Shown: positions 31,031 to 42,796, numbered from the stretch's first letter. The stretch: 64,000 bases of DNA from Meconema thalassinum (GCA_946902985.2 OX336389.2:789632979-789696978); one strand, 5' to 3'. Notes: generated by a model not told the origin, from the letters alone. Made by a program: numbers and translations.

Positions 31031-31942
31031 AAGCGTGAACACCGTTCACGAATATGCCTAGGCATAGGCAGTACTCCAACACCAGTCGATTCACCAAGCA
31101 AGTTTCCAGAAGATAATGTTCACCAGTTAACCCCAATTGATGGACGAAACCACATCGTTTTGGTTAGGAAGAGTGCAGGGTCAGATTATCAGTGAAGGGT
31201 TAATTCATCACCTCGCAAACCACTTAGTTAACAGCTTCACTGTGTTCATAAGTCTTCAGAAACGCAGAACACCAGCACCAGCAGTGCTTTCATAGTCCGA
31301 GACACGTTAGATAAATTTTTCAATAAGTCCAATGTAGTTCGCTTTAAACGAAGTAGGTGGAAGCAAAGTGCCAGATATCATGCGACGCGTGGGCAGCCAT
31401 ATACAAAACAGAAGTTAATCTTATTTCAAAAAAAAGTTTACAGAAATTACAATTTCTTACTACATTTTACAAAAGAGAAACAAGGTTGAATTTAAATGAA
31501 GAAAATATTTCTGACCATGACCTAGATCCGTGCTTACAAAATTTCATTAAATAACAAGAATTACCGATGTAAAGTTCATTACCAAGTTCACGTTTTTACA
31601 GACTAGTAGTACATTTCAATAATATGCGAGTTGAATGACTATACATTTAGCAAGAGCTGCGGTAGAGGAATGACCACTCAAATTCCCAAGGGAACATGTA
31701 TACAAGATATCATGAGTTAGGTCTCCCACCGAGTCCAACTTACATGCTAGCATCTTTTATGAAAACATCAAAATTTAGTTTCAATTTTACAATTTACCAT
31801 TAAATGGGAATTACCCAACAGTTACAGTTTGTATCCCAGCAGAGTTTTGATATCCAGTTCAAAATTCCAGAAGGAACAGATGCCTGAAGGCCTCAATGAA
31901 GGTTAGGGATACTCTACATTATACAAAATCAGTTTACAAAAT
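31031..31942 (-). other. 3' untranslated interior of Gypsy element
   Basis: About 900 bp between integrase stop and PPT. No envelope-like ORF; a 65-aa plus-strand frame at 31357-31554 is antisense and unsupported. Confidence 0.5.
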
Positions 31943-33162
31943 TTATGGTAGCATTTCCTCATCAGAAACCTCTCCTCCTCGCTTAATGTGCGACAGATGC
32001 ACTCTGGAAATTTTGTTAGCCTTAGGGTTTCTAATAAGCAGAGTAACGGGAGTCAGGAATGCCTCTACATAACACGGGCATTTAAAACGAGGGGTCATCT
32101 TGCTTGAAACTAGATTACTGACGCCCTTGGGCTCGAAATTGCGGACGTACACAACATCTCCAATTTCCAAATCAGTTGGCTTGCGACAGGCATTGTGTCG
32201 CTTGGCAAGTTGGTCATGTGATACCTTAATATTCTCTCTAGCCTTGTCGAATTTCGCCCTCATATCCTCGGGCGTGAATCTGTCAGGAAGGAGATCGTGC
32301 AGGTTCCACAGATTAGACAACGGAGAATTAGCCATAAAGGAAAACATTAACGAAAAAGGGGTGGCTTGTGTGCTCTCATGCACGGCGGTGTTGAAAGCAA
32401 AATTGAGCCAATGCAAATTAGAATCCCACTTGGAATGGTCGTCGTGGTGGAAAGCAATCAGAGCAAAACGGAGATTACGATTAACTCGCTCAGCGAGAGA
32501 CGGGTTAGGAAAATAGGGAGTGGTGGTCACATGCGAAATAGCATAATCAAATAAGAATTGACGGAACTGATGAGATACAAAGCACTTGGCATTATCTGAT
32601 ACCAGGAACTGACATGGCCCAAAAGATGAAAAGATGGAATTAAGACACTTTATGACGGAACTGGTCGTAGCCTGTCTGGTGGGGAAAATCCAACTAAACC
32701 GGGTGAAACCGTCAGTGCAAACAAGCGCAAATTGGTTTCCCCGACCAGAGCGAGGGAACGGCCCAACATGGTCGATAAAAAGCCTCTCCATGGGTCTAGA
32801 TGCCGGTTCAGATGACAACAGGCCAACCTTAGTAGAAACCGGAGGTTTGCTAATACTACATGCAGCACAATTTCTAAAGAGCCTCCTGATGTCGCCATCC
32901 ATACTTTGCCAAATGAAAAACTGTCTGATTTTAGCTCGGGTCTTGAATACTCCTAGGTGGCCACCAATAGGAGATTCGTGATAGTAACGAAAGATTTCCG
33001 GAATGAGGACCGACGGTAGCACAATTTTAGGTAGACGGTCATGACGAGATGAACAACACAATACACCATCCTTCAGAGAGTAGGGCTTGATTACTTCACC
33101 AGAATTGATTCGGTCAATTAGGCTAGATAAGGAGGGATCTTCTTTCTGGAATCTCCTACATC
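31943..33162 (-). pseudogene. Gypsy integrase
   Basis: The frame carrying integrase is open from about 33170 to 31943. It encodes an N-terminal zinc-binding HHCC domain (HESPIGGHLG ... CAACSISK), the catalytic core with D in FIDHVGPFP, D in FLVSDNAKCF and E in PSLAERVNRN, and a GPY/F-like C-terminal region (VYVRNFEPKG ... LLIRNP). Integrase joins the element DNA to the host chromosome. In a full-length product it would be made as part of pol; here a 1-nt slip in a T6 run near 33165-33172 separates it from RT-RNase H. All three catalytic acidic residues are present. Confidence 0.92.
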
Positions 33163-34671
33163 TTAAAAAACCACAGGGGAATTGCTGAGAACGACATTGA
33201 CATAATTTACGGGTGATACAAGGTTTACGGGTTCACATCCCTGAATATCCTCTTCGGTTGTTTCCTCATACATGTGGCTTAATGAATCAGCTACCGCATT
33301 TTCGGACCCACGAAGATGGTGGACAGTGAACTCGAATGACAGAATCCTAGTTGCCCATCGGGCAATCCTACCAGTTTTACGGGGTTTCCCTAAGACCCAG
33401 CTCAAGGCTTGGTTATCGGTCTCAAGGAGAAACTTAGTGTGCTCAAGATACATACGGATTTTTTCCAGAGCGAACAACACAGCTAAACCCTCAAGTTCAT
33501 ATATGGAATACTTCCTCTCTGCGTCCGTTAAGGTACGAGAAGCGTATGCAACTGGTTGCCTACCCAGATCAGACTCTTGCAGTAGGACACAACCAACACC
33601 ACGACCAGACGCATCAGTCTGCACAATGAACTGCTTCCCAAAATCCGGAATGGCTAACACAGGGGCGTTAGAGAACGCAAGCTTAAGATCTTCGAAGGCT
33701 GCCTGCTGAGAGGGACCCCACTCAAACTTCACAGCCTTTTTGCGTAATTGATTTAGAGGAGCAGCACGGTCGGCAAAATTACAGATGAACTTACGGAAGA
33801 AGTTCACCATACCAATATAACGAGCAACACCCTTGGCGTTCTTGGGTGGTTTAAAATCTCTGATGGCCTGAGTACGAGATTGGTCCACGGAGATACCAGA
33901 TTCGGAAACAATATGTCCCAAAAAGGAAATTTTGGGCTTGGCAAAGGAAACTTTGGACAATTTGACGGTAAGGCCAGCGTCACGCAACCGATCAAGTACA
34001 ACTTTCAGATGATCAACGTGTTCCTCGAAGGACTCAGAATAGATCACCACATCGTCAAGGTAGTGGTACACAAACTTGAATTTAATTTCTGAATACACCT
34101 TGTCCAGAAGTCTGCTCAACACAGCGGCTCCGGTGGATAGGCCAAACGGGACACGGGCATACTCAAACAGGTTCCAGTCAGTGGAAAAAGCAGTAACATG
34201 CCTGGATTCCGGAGAGAGGGGAATTGGGAAGTAAGAAGAATTTAAATCGAGGATCGTGAACACCTTCGCGTTGCGAAACCAACTAAAGCAAGTATGAAGG
34301 TCCGGCAAAGGGATGGATTGCAAAACAACTTTTTGATTAAGAGCCCTATAGTCGACCACCGGCCGAAAACCACCGTTAGGTTTTGGCACAAGAAATACAG
34401 GGGATGAGTAGGCAGAGATAGAAGGTTGGATTACACCTTCTTCCAACATCTTATCGATAATCTTACGAAGTTCAGCCATCTTGGGTGGGGCAAGGCGATA
34501 CGGGCTGGAACGCACCGGCACAGAATCGGTTAGCTCAATCTTGTATTCCATCAAATGGGTTACACCCAACTTGTCCGTAAATACATCACTATACTCCTGA
34601 CATAACCTCTTTATGGCATCCTTTAGAAGATCCGTTAAATTTTCCAGATCGAGATCCTCAATAGTCATAGG
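33163..34671 (-). CDS. Gypsy reverse transcriptase and RNase H
   Basis: 501 aa. RT: SSPVFLVPKPNGGFRPVVDY, LDLNSSYFPIPL (catalytic Asp), VPFGLSTGAAVLSRLLD, VYHYLDDVVIYS (YLDD), LGHIVSESG. The tether is PPKNAKGVARYIGMVNFFRK. RNase H: IVQTDASGRGVGCVL, YELEGLAVLFAL, LETDNQALSWVLG and AVADSLSH with D-E-D-D positions visible. It copies element RNA and removes the template strand. It follows the protease ORF in the same frame, separated by a TAA at 34672-34674. It ends at a stop caused by the slip in T6, so the integrase is out of frame. Confidence 0.95.
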   Translation of the reverse strand, partial: PMTIEDLDLENLTDLLKDAIKRLCQEYSDVFTDKLGVTHLMEYKIELTDSVPVRSSPYRLAPPKMAELRKIIDKMLEEGVIQPSISAYSSPVFLVPKPNGGFRPVVDYRALNQKVVLQSIPLPDLHTCFSWFRNAKVFTILDLNSSYFPIPLSPESRHVTAFSTDWNLFEYARVPFGLSTGAAVLSRLLDKVYSEIKFKFVYHYLDDVVIYSESFEEHVDHLKVVLDRLRDAGLTVKLSKVSFAKPKISFLGHIVSESGISVDQSRTQAIRDFKPPKNAKGVARYIGMVNFFRKFICNFADRAAPLNQLRKKAVKFEWGPSQQAAFEDLKLAFSNAPVLAIPDFGKQFIVQTDASGRGVGCVLLQESDLGRQPVAYASRTLTDAERKYSIYELEGLAVLFALEKIRMYLEHTKFLLETDNQALSWVLGKPRKTGRIARWATRILSFEFTVHHLRGSENAVADSLSHMYEETTEEDIQGCEPVNLVSPVNYVNVVLSNSPVVF

Positions 34672-35391
34672 TTAACTAACAGAATTGACAGCAGGAGAAG
34701 ATAAAACCGGGTTAAATGATAACTTACTTTGCGGATTAAACTTAAACCATAAGTTGCGGGCACCAAAATCAAGAAGCATACCAACGTGTGACATGAAATT
34801 AGCTCCAATGACCACAGAACAATAAAGATTTCTGGCAACAAAAAATTTAAACTTCCAAGAAAAATTTAGAATATGGATTTTGACTGTCATACTACCCAAA
34901 ATATTTAAGTTTGAACAATTTGCCGAAATAAAAGATTCATTGTTAGGCTCTAACTCAGGAAATTTGCAAACACTCTTCATAGATAAAAACCAGTCCTCGC
35001 TTATAAAGGATGCGACACTACCAGAATCAAGCAATACAGAAACGGGCTCGTCATTAACACAAATTTGAATAAACGGGGATATTCCTTTAGCCACAGGAGA
35101 AATTCCAAAATCATTACTCACTCTAAAACGATTAGATTTAGATGACGAGGACACCCGCACCACAGGTTTCACATTATGTTTAGAATTAGGCTGAGTTGCC
35201 ACGACATTGCTCACCGACAGGTTAGGTAGGTCAGCGACATAAGCAGAATTAGCACGTGAAGAATTAGTTTTCAAAGAGTTACCAAGATTTTCATTAGTAG
35301 GGCGACCAGAAACTTCACAGGGTTTTCCCAAATTCACATGCACAGAAATATCCTTAGAAGTAACATCCGAATTGGTCTCCACAACATTTCG
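34672..35391 (-). CDS. Gypsy aspartic protease region
   Basis: About 236 aa. The catalytic loop is VSVLLDSGSVASF (DSG instead of the commoner DTG), followed by a strand-rich tract with LNILGSMTVKIHILNF and VVIGANFMSH, matching the second half of a retropepsin. The first ~110 residues are a Ser/Asn-rich linker. Protease cleaves the Gag-Pol precursor inside the particle. It is in the same frame as gag (TGA at 35392-35394 between them) and pol (TAA at 34672-34674). Confidence 0.85.
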   Translation of the reverse strand, partial: RNVVETNSDVTSKDISVHVNLGKPCEVSGRPTNENLGNSLKTNSSRANSAYVADLPNLSVSNVVATQPNSKHNVKPVVRVSSSSKSNRFRVSNDFGISPVAKGISPFIQICVNDEPVSVLLDSGSVASFISEDWFLSMKSVCKFPELEPNNESFISANCSNLNILGSMTVKIHILNFSWKFKFFVARNLYCSVVIGANFMSHVGMLLDFGARNLWFKFNPQSKLSFNPVLSSPAVNSVS

Positions 35392-36447
35392 TCATTGGCG
35401 ATACACAACCTGGTTACTCGGACACACCTTCTTAACATGTCCCACGCCACCGCACGTGTGGCACTTAATATTGGGTCTTGGATGAAACATAACCTTAGGC
35501 GGGGGACGAGACATCAAGGAAGGAGGAGGAACATTAGCTACACGAAGGGAATCTGCATGTTTCACAGCCATAGCCTCTATAATGACCTGTTTTAGCTCGA
35601 CAAATGACGAAGGCCTGGTACACATAGTCATGTATGACCTATATTGAGGCGAAAACCCATTTACAATCGATGACACCAACTGTCGCTCAGTTAAAGGGGA
35701 CGCAAATACCTGGGCATACACCTTAATGTCACTGACATAGTCGCTAAGTGACTCGTCCAACCTTTGGACACGATATAAAAACTTTTGCTCGAGAGTTCTA
35801 AGGCCACTCGCAGGGACAAAAAACCACAACACTTCCCTAATGAACATGGCTAAGGACACGCGGAGGTGGATAGCTTCAATCAGCTTATCGCGCAGCATAC
35901 CGGATGCAACAGGATACAAAAGTTGAAAAATCTGAATTTCCTACATCCCAAAAATCGAGGCATGGTTACCAAATCCGACCACTTGTTTTAAAAATGGGAC
36001 CACCTGGGTAACGTCATCTAGGTTGAAACTCTTCAACTTAGGTAAGAAACTAGAAATAGGATGAGGAATCGACCCATAATTAACGGTAGGCGAGTATGTA
36101 GCATTTGGAAAAGAGACATTGTTACCAGGGTAGCCCGCTCGCACACCCTCTACAGGAGACAAAACATTTACATTGCTAGAGAAAGAACTGGGATGCAACG
36201 GGTCGGCAGTACCCAGGAAATCATTAGGAGACCTAACATGAGAAGGATGACCGTATGCAGGGTTAAGTGGTATGGACGAGCCAGAAGGAGGCAACAGAGG
36301 GGTAGGCAAACCACTACTAGTAATCGATCCCAAAACCTCAGACCTAGTAAACAGAGGTGATTCACGTTCAACCCCAGAAGAACTCTCCAAATTCACAAGG
36401 TTATCTCTTACGTCAATTAAATCGAAAACACTATTATTGTCGGCCAT
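35392..36447 (-). pseudogene. Gypsy gag with internal TAG
   Basis: The Met at 36447 begins MADNNSVFDLIDVRDNLVNL, followed by a Ser/Pro-rich N-terminus and KLKSFNLDDVTQVVPFLKQV entering the capsid. A single TAG at 35941-35943 interrupts it; the same frame continues with capsid (YRVQRLDESLSDYVSDIKVY) and a CCHC zinc knuckle CHTCGGVGHVKKVC near the C-terminus, ending at TGA 35392-35394. About 352 codons in total. Capsid builds the particle and the knuckle binds genomic RNA. The TAG probably inactivates this copy. Confidence 0.92.
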
Positions 36448-37026
36448 TTTAAAAACACAGAATGCAGACAGACAATACAGAAGGAAACAAATTTTAGGAA
36501 TTACGAGGACAGTTTACACTTTCACAACAATACCATAACTACCAAATACCAACACCATAGATTAGGCTGACACTCGAACACCGCCACCATATTATACAAG
36601 ATCATACACAATGCTGCCCAGAACTGCATACGTCACCGCCTGCTTGGCTCGAGAACAGGAAGCTAAATTACAAAAATTGCCACAAAGCACATGGCGAACA
36701 GCTTCAGACAGGGCTCCAGGATGCCTTCACTCGCAGCATGTAGGCTATCAGAATATTAACAATTCCCCATTTCCCATGCAAAGAACACATGCCAGCCACT
36801 TACCGAGCATCTTTTTCAGTGGGAATGTTGCATACAAACAGGATAAAATACAGCAGCAAACACCTCGCTTTGAACCGGTCACTTACATAACAGCACATGG
36901 ATATTCAGAGGCAAACATGTCATGCACTGGCATGACAGATCCCATCAACAACCGTTCCATCAGCATCAGAAGGGTCCATAAAACGAGCCTGCGGGTATGG
37001 AGGAGGGGTAGTTACGGAAGCGAACT
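36448..37026 (-). other. Gypsy 5' leader
   Basis: Non-coding interior between PBS and gag start, where packaging signals are usually found. A 146-aa plus-strand frame (36611-37051) is antisense to it and unsupported. Confidence 0.5.
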
Positions 37027-37046
37027 CGAGCTCGGTTTGCTACCCA
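37027..37046 (-). promoter_or_regulatory. Candidate primer binding site
   Basis: Two bases after the 5' LTR end, the minus strand reads TGGGTAGCAAACCGAGC. The TGG start and position fit a tRNA 3'-end complement; I cannot name the tRNA. Confidence 0.5.
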
Positions 37047-37048
37047 AA

Positions 37049-38891
37049 TGACCCGTGGATGACCAGCGTGGATGGGCCTACTTACCTTTTATTTAGAGGT
37101 CCGCCTCGCTTCAGCAACAAAATCACCTCCAGATGACATGTCCCAACAGAAGAGCTCCAAAGGGGTGGAAGGAAGGTGGAGAAGGGGACAACGCACAGGC
37201 TATTCTACAGATACCCCCCCAATAACCAACAGAACTGCTGCCGACGAAATAATGCCACAACAGTTGCTTAAAAATTTAAAATAAAAATTTAATGTTACAA
37301 ATTTAACAAAAAACACCTCCACCAGAAAACAGAACATGCATCAACCAGCATAATTTACAAAGAAGGCAAGAGACCGCTTAACATGCTTGCTTGCAAAGCC
37401 AACAAAAAGAAAAGAATTAAATTAAAATTAAACTGTTAAAGCCCAAAGATTAAAAAAGAAAATACAGGCATAATTAAATGAGAACGGGCTTGATAATTTA
37501 CAAGGGAATGCAATACCGATCCGACATGCCGAGGTCCAGGCCACGAAATAAAACGAAAAAAAAAAAAATTAAATTAAATGAATAAAATAAAATTGGATCA
37601 GAAAATAAATCCATAATTTGCATGACGGAGAAAAACACAGGAACATTCACCAAAGACACAAGTTTAAACCAACAAGATTAATTAAAAAAATAAGCTAACA
37701 CTACAACACGTTTGAGTTTCGCGGTCGGCGCCAAGAGACTGCACTCGAGACCAGAATGCATTTCGGCAAAACAAAAACAAACAAGGCCACTAAAAACAGG
37801 AGACCGCATGTCCGATCGAATTACGGCAAACAATTAGCATTATTAAATTTTAAAATCAGCAGAAAGAAAGGAAGAAAACAATTACGTCTAAATACTATTA
37901 ACATGAGGGTGGAGCATCGGATCGTAAAACAGATTAATAATATGACAATCCCAAGATTGCCAAAGGAAAATAAATAATAATTTAAAACGTAAAATAAACT
38001 AGAAATGTGTCTCCAGAAGGTACGAAGAAAAATAACAAAATTAATATATATCTGGTAACATTATTAAAACATAAAAAATTAGGCCTACCAGGCGAAACAA
38101 AACACAGCATTACAACATACATGCAAGGCCAATATTGGAGCTCCCAAAATAAAATATAAATAAAATAACAACGTACCTTAACTTTTCTGTGGAGACACAA
38201 TGAAAATAAAATAATTAACACATTTTGAATAACATATTATACGACACTAAATTGCTTGAAAATGGCCTACCCAGCCATGCGCCGTTTTGGTATCACAAGC
38301 ACTGGTCTGCATCGAGATGTGATTTTCATTTCGGACTTCTTCACTGCGAAACGATGAAATAATAGCCTGAAGAGCACAGGCAATTCCCTTCCATCGTATA
38401 TCCATATTTTGTAAAAGCTAGGGGCCAATGCCCCCTAGCCCACGAAGAGATACTATGTCACACCAGCTGGCTAGTTGCTTCTTAGACGACAGACAATGAA
38501 GACCACAAGATGGCGGAGAATCGCGCGTCAGCTACCGAACTGCATTCATGTAAATTGTTATTGTCCAATCAAGGCTTGACACATCAAACAACAATGTGAT
38601 TATTAAGTAAATAATTTGGCGGTATCATGAATACACAGTCCTTTGTTTCATGACGTAGAATCATAATAGCCTTCACATATGATACGAATAGGATGACACC
38701 AGAAGGCAGCACAAACACACTCTAGCGGAGAAGAAGGAACCACGTCAAGAAACCCCGAAGTCCGACAGCAGCTGCCATCTCGTGTTCATAAACGGAACCA
38801 AGCGACCAGGCGGTCGTTTCAAAATGTCATGAAGTCACATCCAGGGAAGATACATGTTTGAAAACGTCGGGACGGGCTCTTGCACGTAACA
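37049..38891 (-). repeat. 5' LTR of Gypsy element
   Basis: Near-identical to 29176-31017, starting tgacccgtggatg and ending cgtaaca on the plus strand, followed by the GAAAA duplication. It retains the aagatggcgg motif (about 38507-38516). Confidence 0.97.
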
Positions 38892-39048
38892 GAAAAAATC
38901 AACGACAAAGTTATATGACTGTGGTATGCCAAGCTTTAAAAACCATAACTCCTAAACTAATGCAGATATTTATAAAATTATTTCACAAAAATGAACTAGA
39001 AGAATAGGATTATATTTTTAAAACTAGTGAAAAACAGGAATTTTTGAC

Positions 39049-41533
39049 GGGGACACTATTCCCAAAAAAAATCGGCTTGTTTGATGTTTCTTATTTATAT
39101 ACAAATTTTCAACCTTAGTTATAGTACTTTCATGCCACAGAAGGATTATTCCAATTGTTATTAGAAATGGGTCAAATAACACTTTATAATTATGTCTGCA
39201 GGCAACGTGCCCAACAGTCAGCTGTCAGAATGCTTCGTCTTAATTTATATTCAGCCAGGAGAAGGAATTCCTTCTCCACAACTTGGTAAATTTATGATTC
39301 GTAGTCGGTTATTCTGTTGTTGTTCTTCTATTTACATGCAGAGTCAATTAGAGGGAGATTTAGGAACTAAAACCGTGAACAAATTATGTGATACTTGATT
39401 CTTGTTTTGTGAAGATGATTAAAACTAGTGGGAAAATTTGCAGGCGAGCCAAATCTAAACTATTGGGCTTCAAGAAAATGGAAGATTTCTGGACATCTTA
39501 CAGAGGAGTGTGTAGATATTCAAGACAAAGTAGGTGAACACTGTCTATCCACTACTTCCAAGAAATTAGGAACACCTTACCTCCAAACTCATGAGGAAAC
39601 AGACGGTGGTTATATAACTGCACATATTTCTTCACTAAATGTAATATTTTCTAATTTAATCCGCAAGGTGTGCATGAAAGCTACACTTCTAGTTCAGAAG
39701 GAAGAACACAATGGATTTGCTGTAAAACTTGTGGTGAAGTGTCAAAACTGTGGAGAGGTTGAAAGTGAGGGTTTTTCTTGTCCAAGAGCAACAAGTGATA
39801 ACGTTGGTTCCAGGAGCAAAGGAGCATTTGATGTAAATAAGCGCCTTATAGAGTCATTTTCCAGATTTGGGAAAGGACATGTTGCAATGGAACATTTGTG
39901 TTTGGGCATGGATATGAATGTAATGAGTCTTAGAACTTTGCACAATCATTTTAGAAATATCTCGAAGGAGGCAGCTGAATTTGGAGCTGATTTTCTTGAA
40001 GATGCAAGAATTTTATTTCTGGTATGATGGTCACAAATCAATGTGTGAAAAGAACTTCTATGGGTCATCCCCAGCTATGGAGATGCATGCAGCTGAGATA
40101 ATTTGGAGGATCTGGGATTTAGATACACCACCATAATCTCAGATGGTGATGCAAATAGTCACTTACACCTGCAGGCCCAGAAGATTTATGGAGTCATCGA
40201 AATAGACAAAATGGAATGTGTCAAGCACATTGCCAGGAGATTGGGCACAGGACTTCGCAACATTGTCAAAGAGTGGGAAGGAAATAAAGTTACCTTAGGT
40301 GGCAAGCAGCATGGCAGTCTGAAGGTAACAACTATAAAGAAATTGACTGACTACTACCGAGCAGCAATAGTGAACAATGTACCAGACATTCAGAATATGA
40401 AAAATGCAGTTTATGCCACATTGTATCACTGCATGAGTACTGACAAGGAACCACAGCACCGTAAATGTCCTCAAGGTGATGCATGTTGGCGCTTCTACAA
40501 CAAGGCCATTGCTAAGGGCGAGAAGCCTCCTCCTCACGGAAATAATGTGCATACACCACTACTTCCAAGCACTGTTGTGAAGATGATGCCTGTGTACCAA
40601 CGGCTTGCATCAGACTCAATATTGGCAAGATGTACAGATGGCAAAACTCAAAATGCCAATGAAAGTTTGCACAGCATCATTTGGTCAAAATGCCCTAAGG
40701 AAATGTTTGTATCACAAAGGAAACTTATGTTAGGTGTTATTGAGTCAATATATCAGTTTAATAAAGGATGCTATGTAACTGAGAAAGCCAGAGAACAATC
40801 AGGGAGTCCACTATCATCAGTACAGAAGAAGTTCTGCAAAGGACGGGATCAACGGCGAATTCAGCAGAGTGTTAGACGCAGCCTGGAGCAAATGAAATTC
40901 ATGAGAAAACAGTCCAAGGAGATGAAATTGGGTGAAGAAGACGCCATAAGAGAAAAGGTTGGGAAAACATATGGTTCTGCGGACTTTTAGACAGTGGGTG
41001 AAGAAGAAAATCTTTCTAATGTTTTAAAATTGTTTTGCTGCACAATTCATTTTTTTGGACTTTACACCAACTATTCAGTAGCAAATATTAACCAATCTCA
41101 ATAATATTTTGTAGCATGTGAAGATATCTATCTCCCATAATTCTGTGCATCCATATTAGTTAAAATAGTTGTCGTTTATTTTAAAATAATTTTTAACTTT
41201 AATTTTTGGAAATAAAAATTAATTTTGTGAAAAATATTTTTTATTTCAGGAACTATTTTATATTTTTCCAAGCCCATGCACAGAATTATTAGTCTGTGCA
41301 AAGAGCACATAGTGTAAAAAGATTGTAAAGTTTCAGTAATTTTTAGTGGGAAATAGTTGGTGTCAATTTGTTTAAGAAAGGATTTTCTTTTAGTAATTTC
41401 TGCCCATACTGATCAACTGAAAGGAATAATTTTGCACCTTTTACTTTATGAAAGATGTTGGTCGTAGAGAAATAAAATTTGGTGCAGCTTAGATCACTGG
41501 GAGCAAAAACATTTTTTTGGGTATAGTGTCCCC
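39049..41533 (+). mobile_element. Mutator-like DNA transposon
   Basis: Terminal inverted repeats GGGGACACTATTCCCAAA at 39049 and its near-complement ending at 41533 (one internal mismatch, then matching A-runs) bound a 2.5-kb element. The interior encodes a broken transposase on the plus strand. No convincing target duplication is seen (left tttttgac, right ttagtgat). Confidence 0.8.
39428..40990 (+). pseudogene. Mutator-like DDE transposase (PF20700 type)
   Basis: First part (39428-40027): NVGSRSKGAFDVNKRL, GKGHVAMEHLCLGMDM and a C..C pair (VKCQNCGEVESEGFSC), resembling the N-terminal domain of the Mutator-like transposase family found in many invertebrates. A stop and frameshift follow at 40025; in the next frame YDG is joined directly to HKSMCEKNF, so the segment between them in family members appears deleted. 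Second part (40103-40990): IISDGDANSH (catalytic Asp), MECVKHIARRLGTGLR and NESLHSIIWSKCPK with the catalytic Glu. The enzyme would cut at the terminal repeats; this copy cannot make it. Family assignment is from memory of conserved strings. Confidence 0.75.
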
Positions 41534-41536
41534 TTA

Positions 41537-41878
41537 GTGATACTGACCCCATAAATCAATTACCCTGAGCGCCAAGGACGGAATACTAACGTATGCTTGT
41601 CAGACGATAAAGTTTCGAAATTAACGATATGTTAAGATTAGTTTCCTCCCAACCTTAGCGATTCTCCTGGATGTCATCCACTTCCTAGTGTAGCGATACT
41701 AAGGGCGATACATAGCGATACTGACCCCATAAATCAATTACCCTGAGAGCTAAGGACGGACTACTATCCTATGCTTGTCAGACGGTAAAGTTTCGAAATT
41801 AACGATATGTTAAGGTCAGTTTCCTCCCAAACTTAGCGGTTCTCCTGGATGTCATCCACTTCCTAGTGTAGCGGATAG
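41537..41878. repeat. 178-bp tandem repeat, about 1.9 copies
   Basis: gatactgaccccataaatc...cttcctagtgtagcg occurs at 41537 and again from 41715, spacing 178 bp, with scattered differences. The second unit runs into the head of a SINE. Confidence 0.85.
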
Positions 41879-42186
41879 CATTCTTGGCTGTCAGTCTGGA
41901 GGTCCGAGTTCAATTCCCGGCTGAGGGATGGAATAGGATGCACTCAGCCTCGTGAGGCGAAACTGAAAAGAAGTGGGTTCGATTCCAGGACTCCAGGAAG
42001 TGGTTTTCCCAATTCGACTCCAGGTAAATACCTGGATGGTTCCTAACTTAAGACCAAGACCTGCTTCTTCATAATTCTCACTGAATTACAAATACACACT
42101 ACTTCAGACACCACAATAACACAGGTTATCAAACAAATTCTACACACACCGAAGTACTTGTGGTTAAATGAAACAACAACAAAAAC
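41862..42186 (+). mobile_element. tRNA-derived SINE
   Basis: Head with tagtgtagcggatagcattc (A-box-like) and ggtccgagttcaattcccgg (B box); body with cactcagcctcgtgaggc, gtgggttcgattcc and ggtaaatacctggatggttcc; tail with acacaggttatcaaac, tacacacaccgaagtac and an AAC-rich end. Confidence 0.85.
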
Positions 42187-42433
42187 ATTCTCCTTGATGC
42201 TCATTTTATCTGCTCGTGTTGTGTTTCGTGTGTTGTACCTCATCTATCGCATTAATGTAAGGGATCTTAAATATGGAGCATGGAGGTTTCATTGCGATAG
42301 CTCCAAAAGTTTGTGGAAAATCTCTGTGTTGAAAAATGACGAAGTCCATTTTAATAGAATAAGATAATTTACAGCATGCAACAAAATTGTAACATGAATT
42401 CCAGAGTTATGTTGAGGGAGCATTCATGACTGT

Positions 42434-42796
42434 ATACCATAGGAATAGCCGTCAGCGTGGACGTCAGGGCCTGATTCCTATCTCTGACAAGAATTGTAAT
42501 TCTTGGCTGAGGGCTGGAACGGTGTACACTCAGCCTCGTGGGGCAGAACTAAAATGAAAGGTTGGTGCGATTCCCACCTCAGTCATCTTAGAAGTGGATT
42601 TCCATGGTTTAACCACTCCTATTCTAGGATAATGCCAGGATTGTACTGTAATTAAAGCCACCTCCTGTCCAAACCCGGCCCCCGATTAAAAATACTCACT
42701 AGTACTGACATCAACATAACACGGGTGGACAGATTCTACACACACCCAAGTACACGAGGCTCTAGGACTACGATGTCGCAAAGCCCCTAATACGAT
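42434..42796 (+). mobile_element. SINE of the same family, diverged
   Basis: Shares cactcagcctcgtg, gcgattcccacctcag, tggatttccatggttt and the tail cacacccaagtacacgagg followed by gatgtcgcaaagcccc. The tRNA head is degraded. Confidence 0.75.

Larger units (their letters stand above)
29176..38891 (-). mobile_element. Complete Ty3/Gypsy LTR retrotransposon
   Basis: Two ~1.84-kb LTRs bound a 6-kb interior with gag, protease, RT-RNase H and integrase in Ty3/Gypsy order on the minus strand. The 5-bp duplication GAAAA flanks it at 29171-29175 and 38892-38896. LTRs begin TG and end CA on either strand reading, TGTTACG...GTCA in element sense. A polypurine tract and candidate PBS are in place. The LTRs differ at scattered sites only, so insertion is fairly recent. 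No env ORF lies between integrase and the 3' LTR. Confidence 0.97.

Noticed and set aside
39041..41541. 8-bp target duplication of the Mutator-like element (tttttgac versus ttagtgat)
   Set aside because: Only five of eight positions match, which is not convincing.
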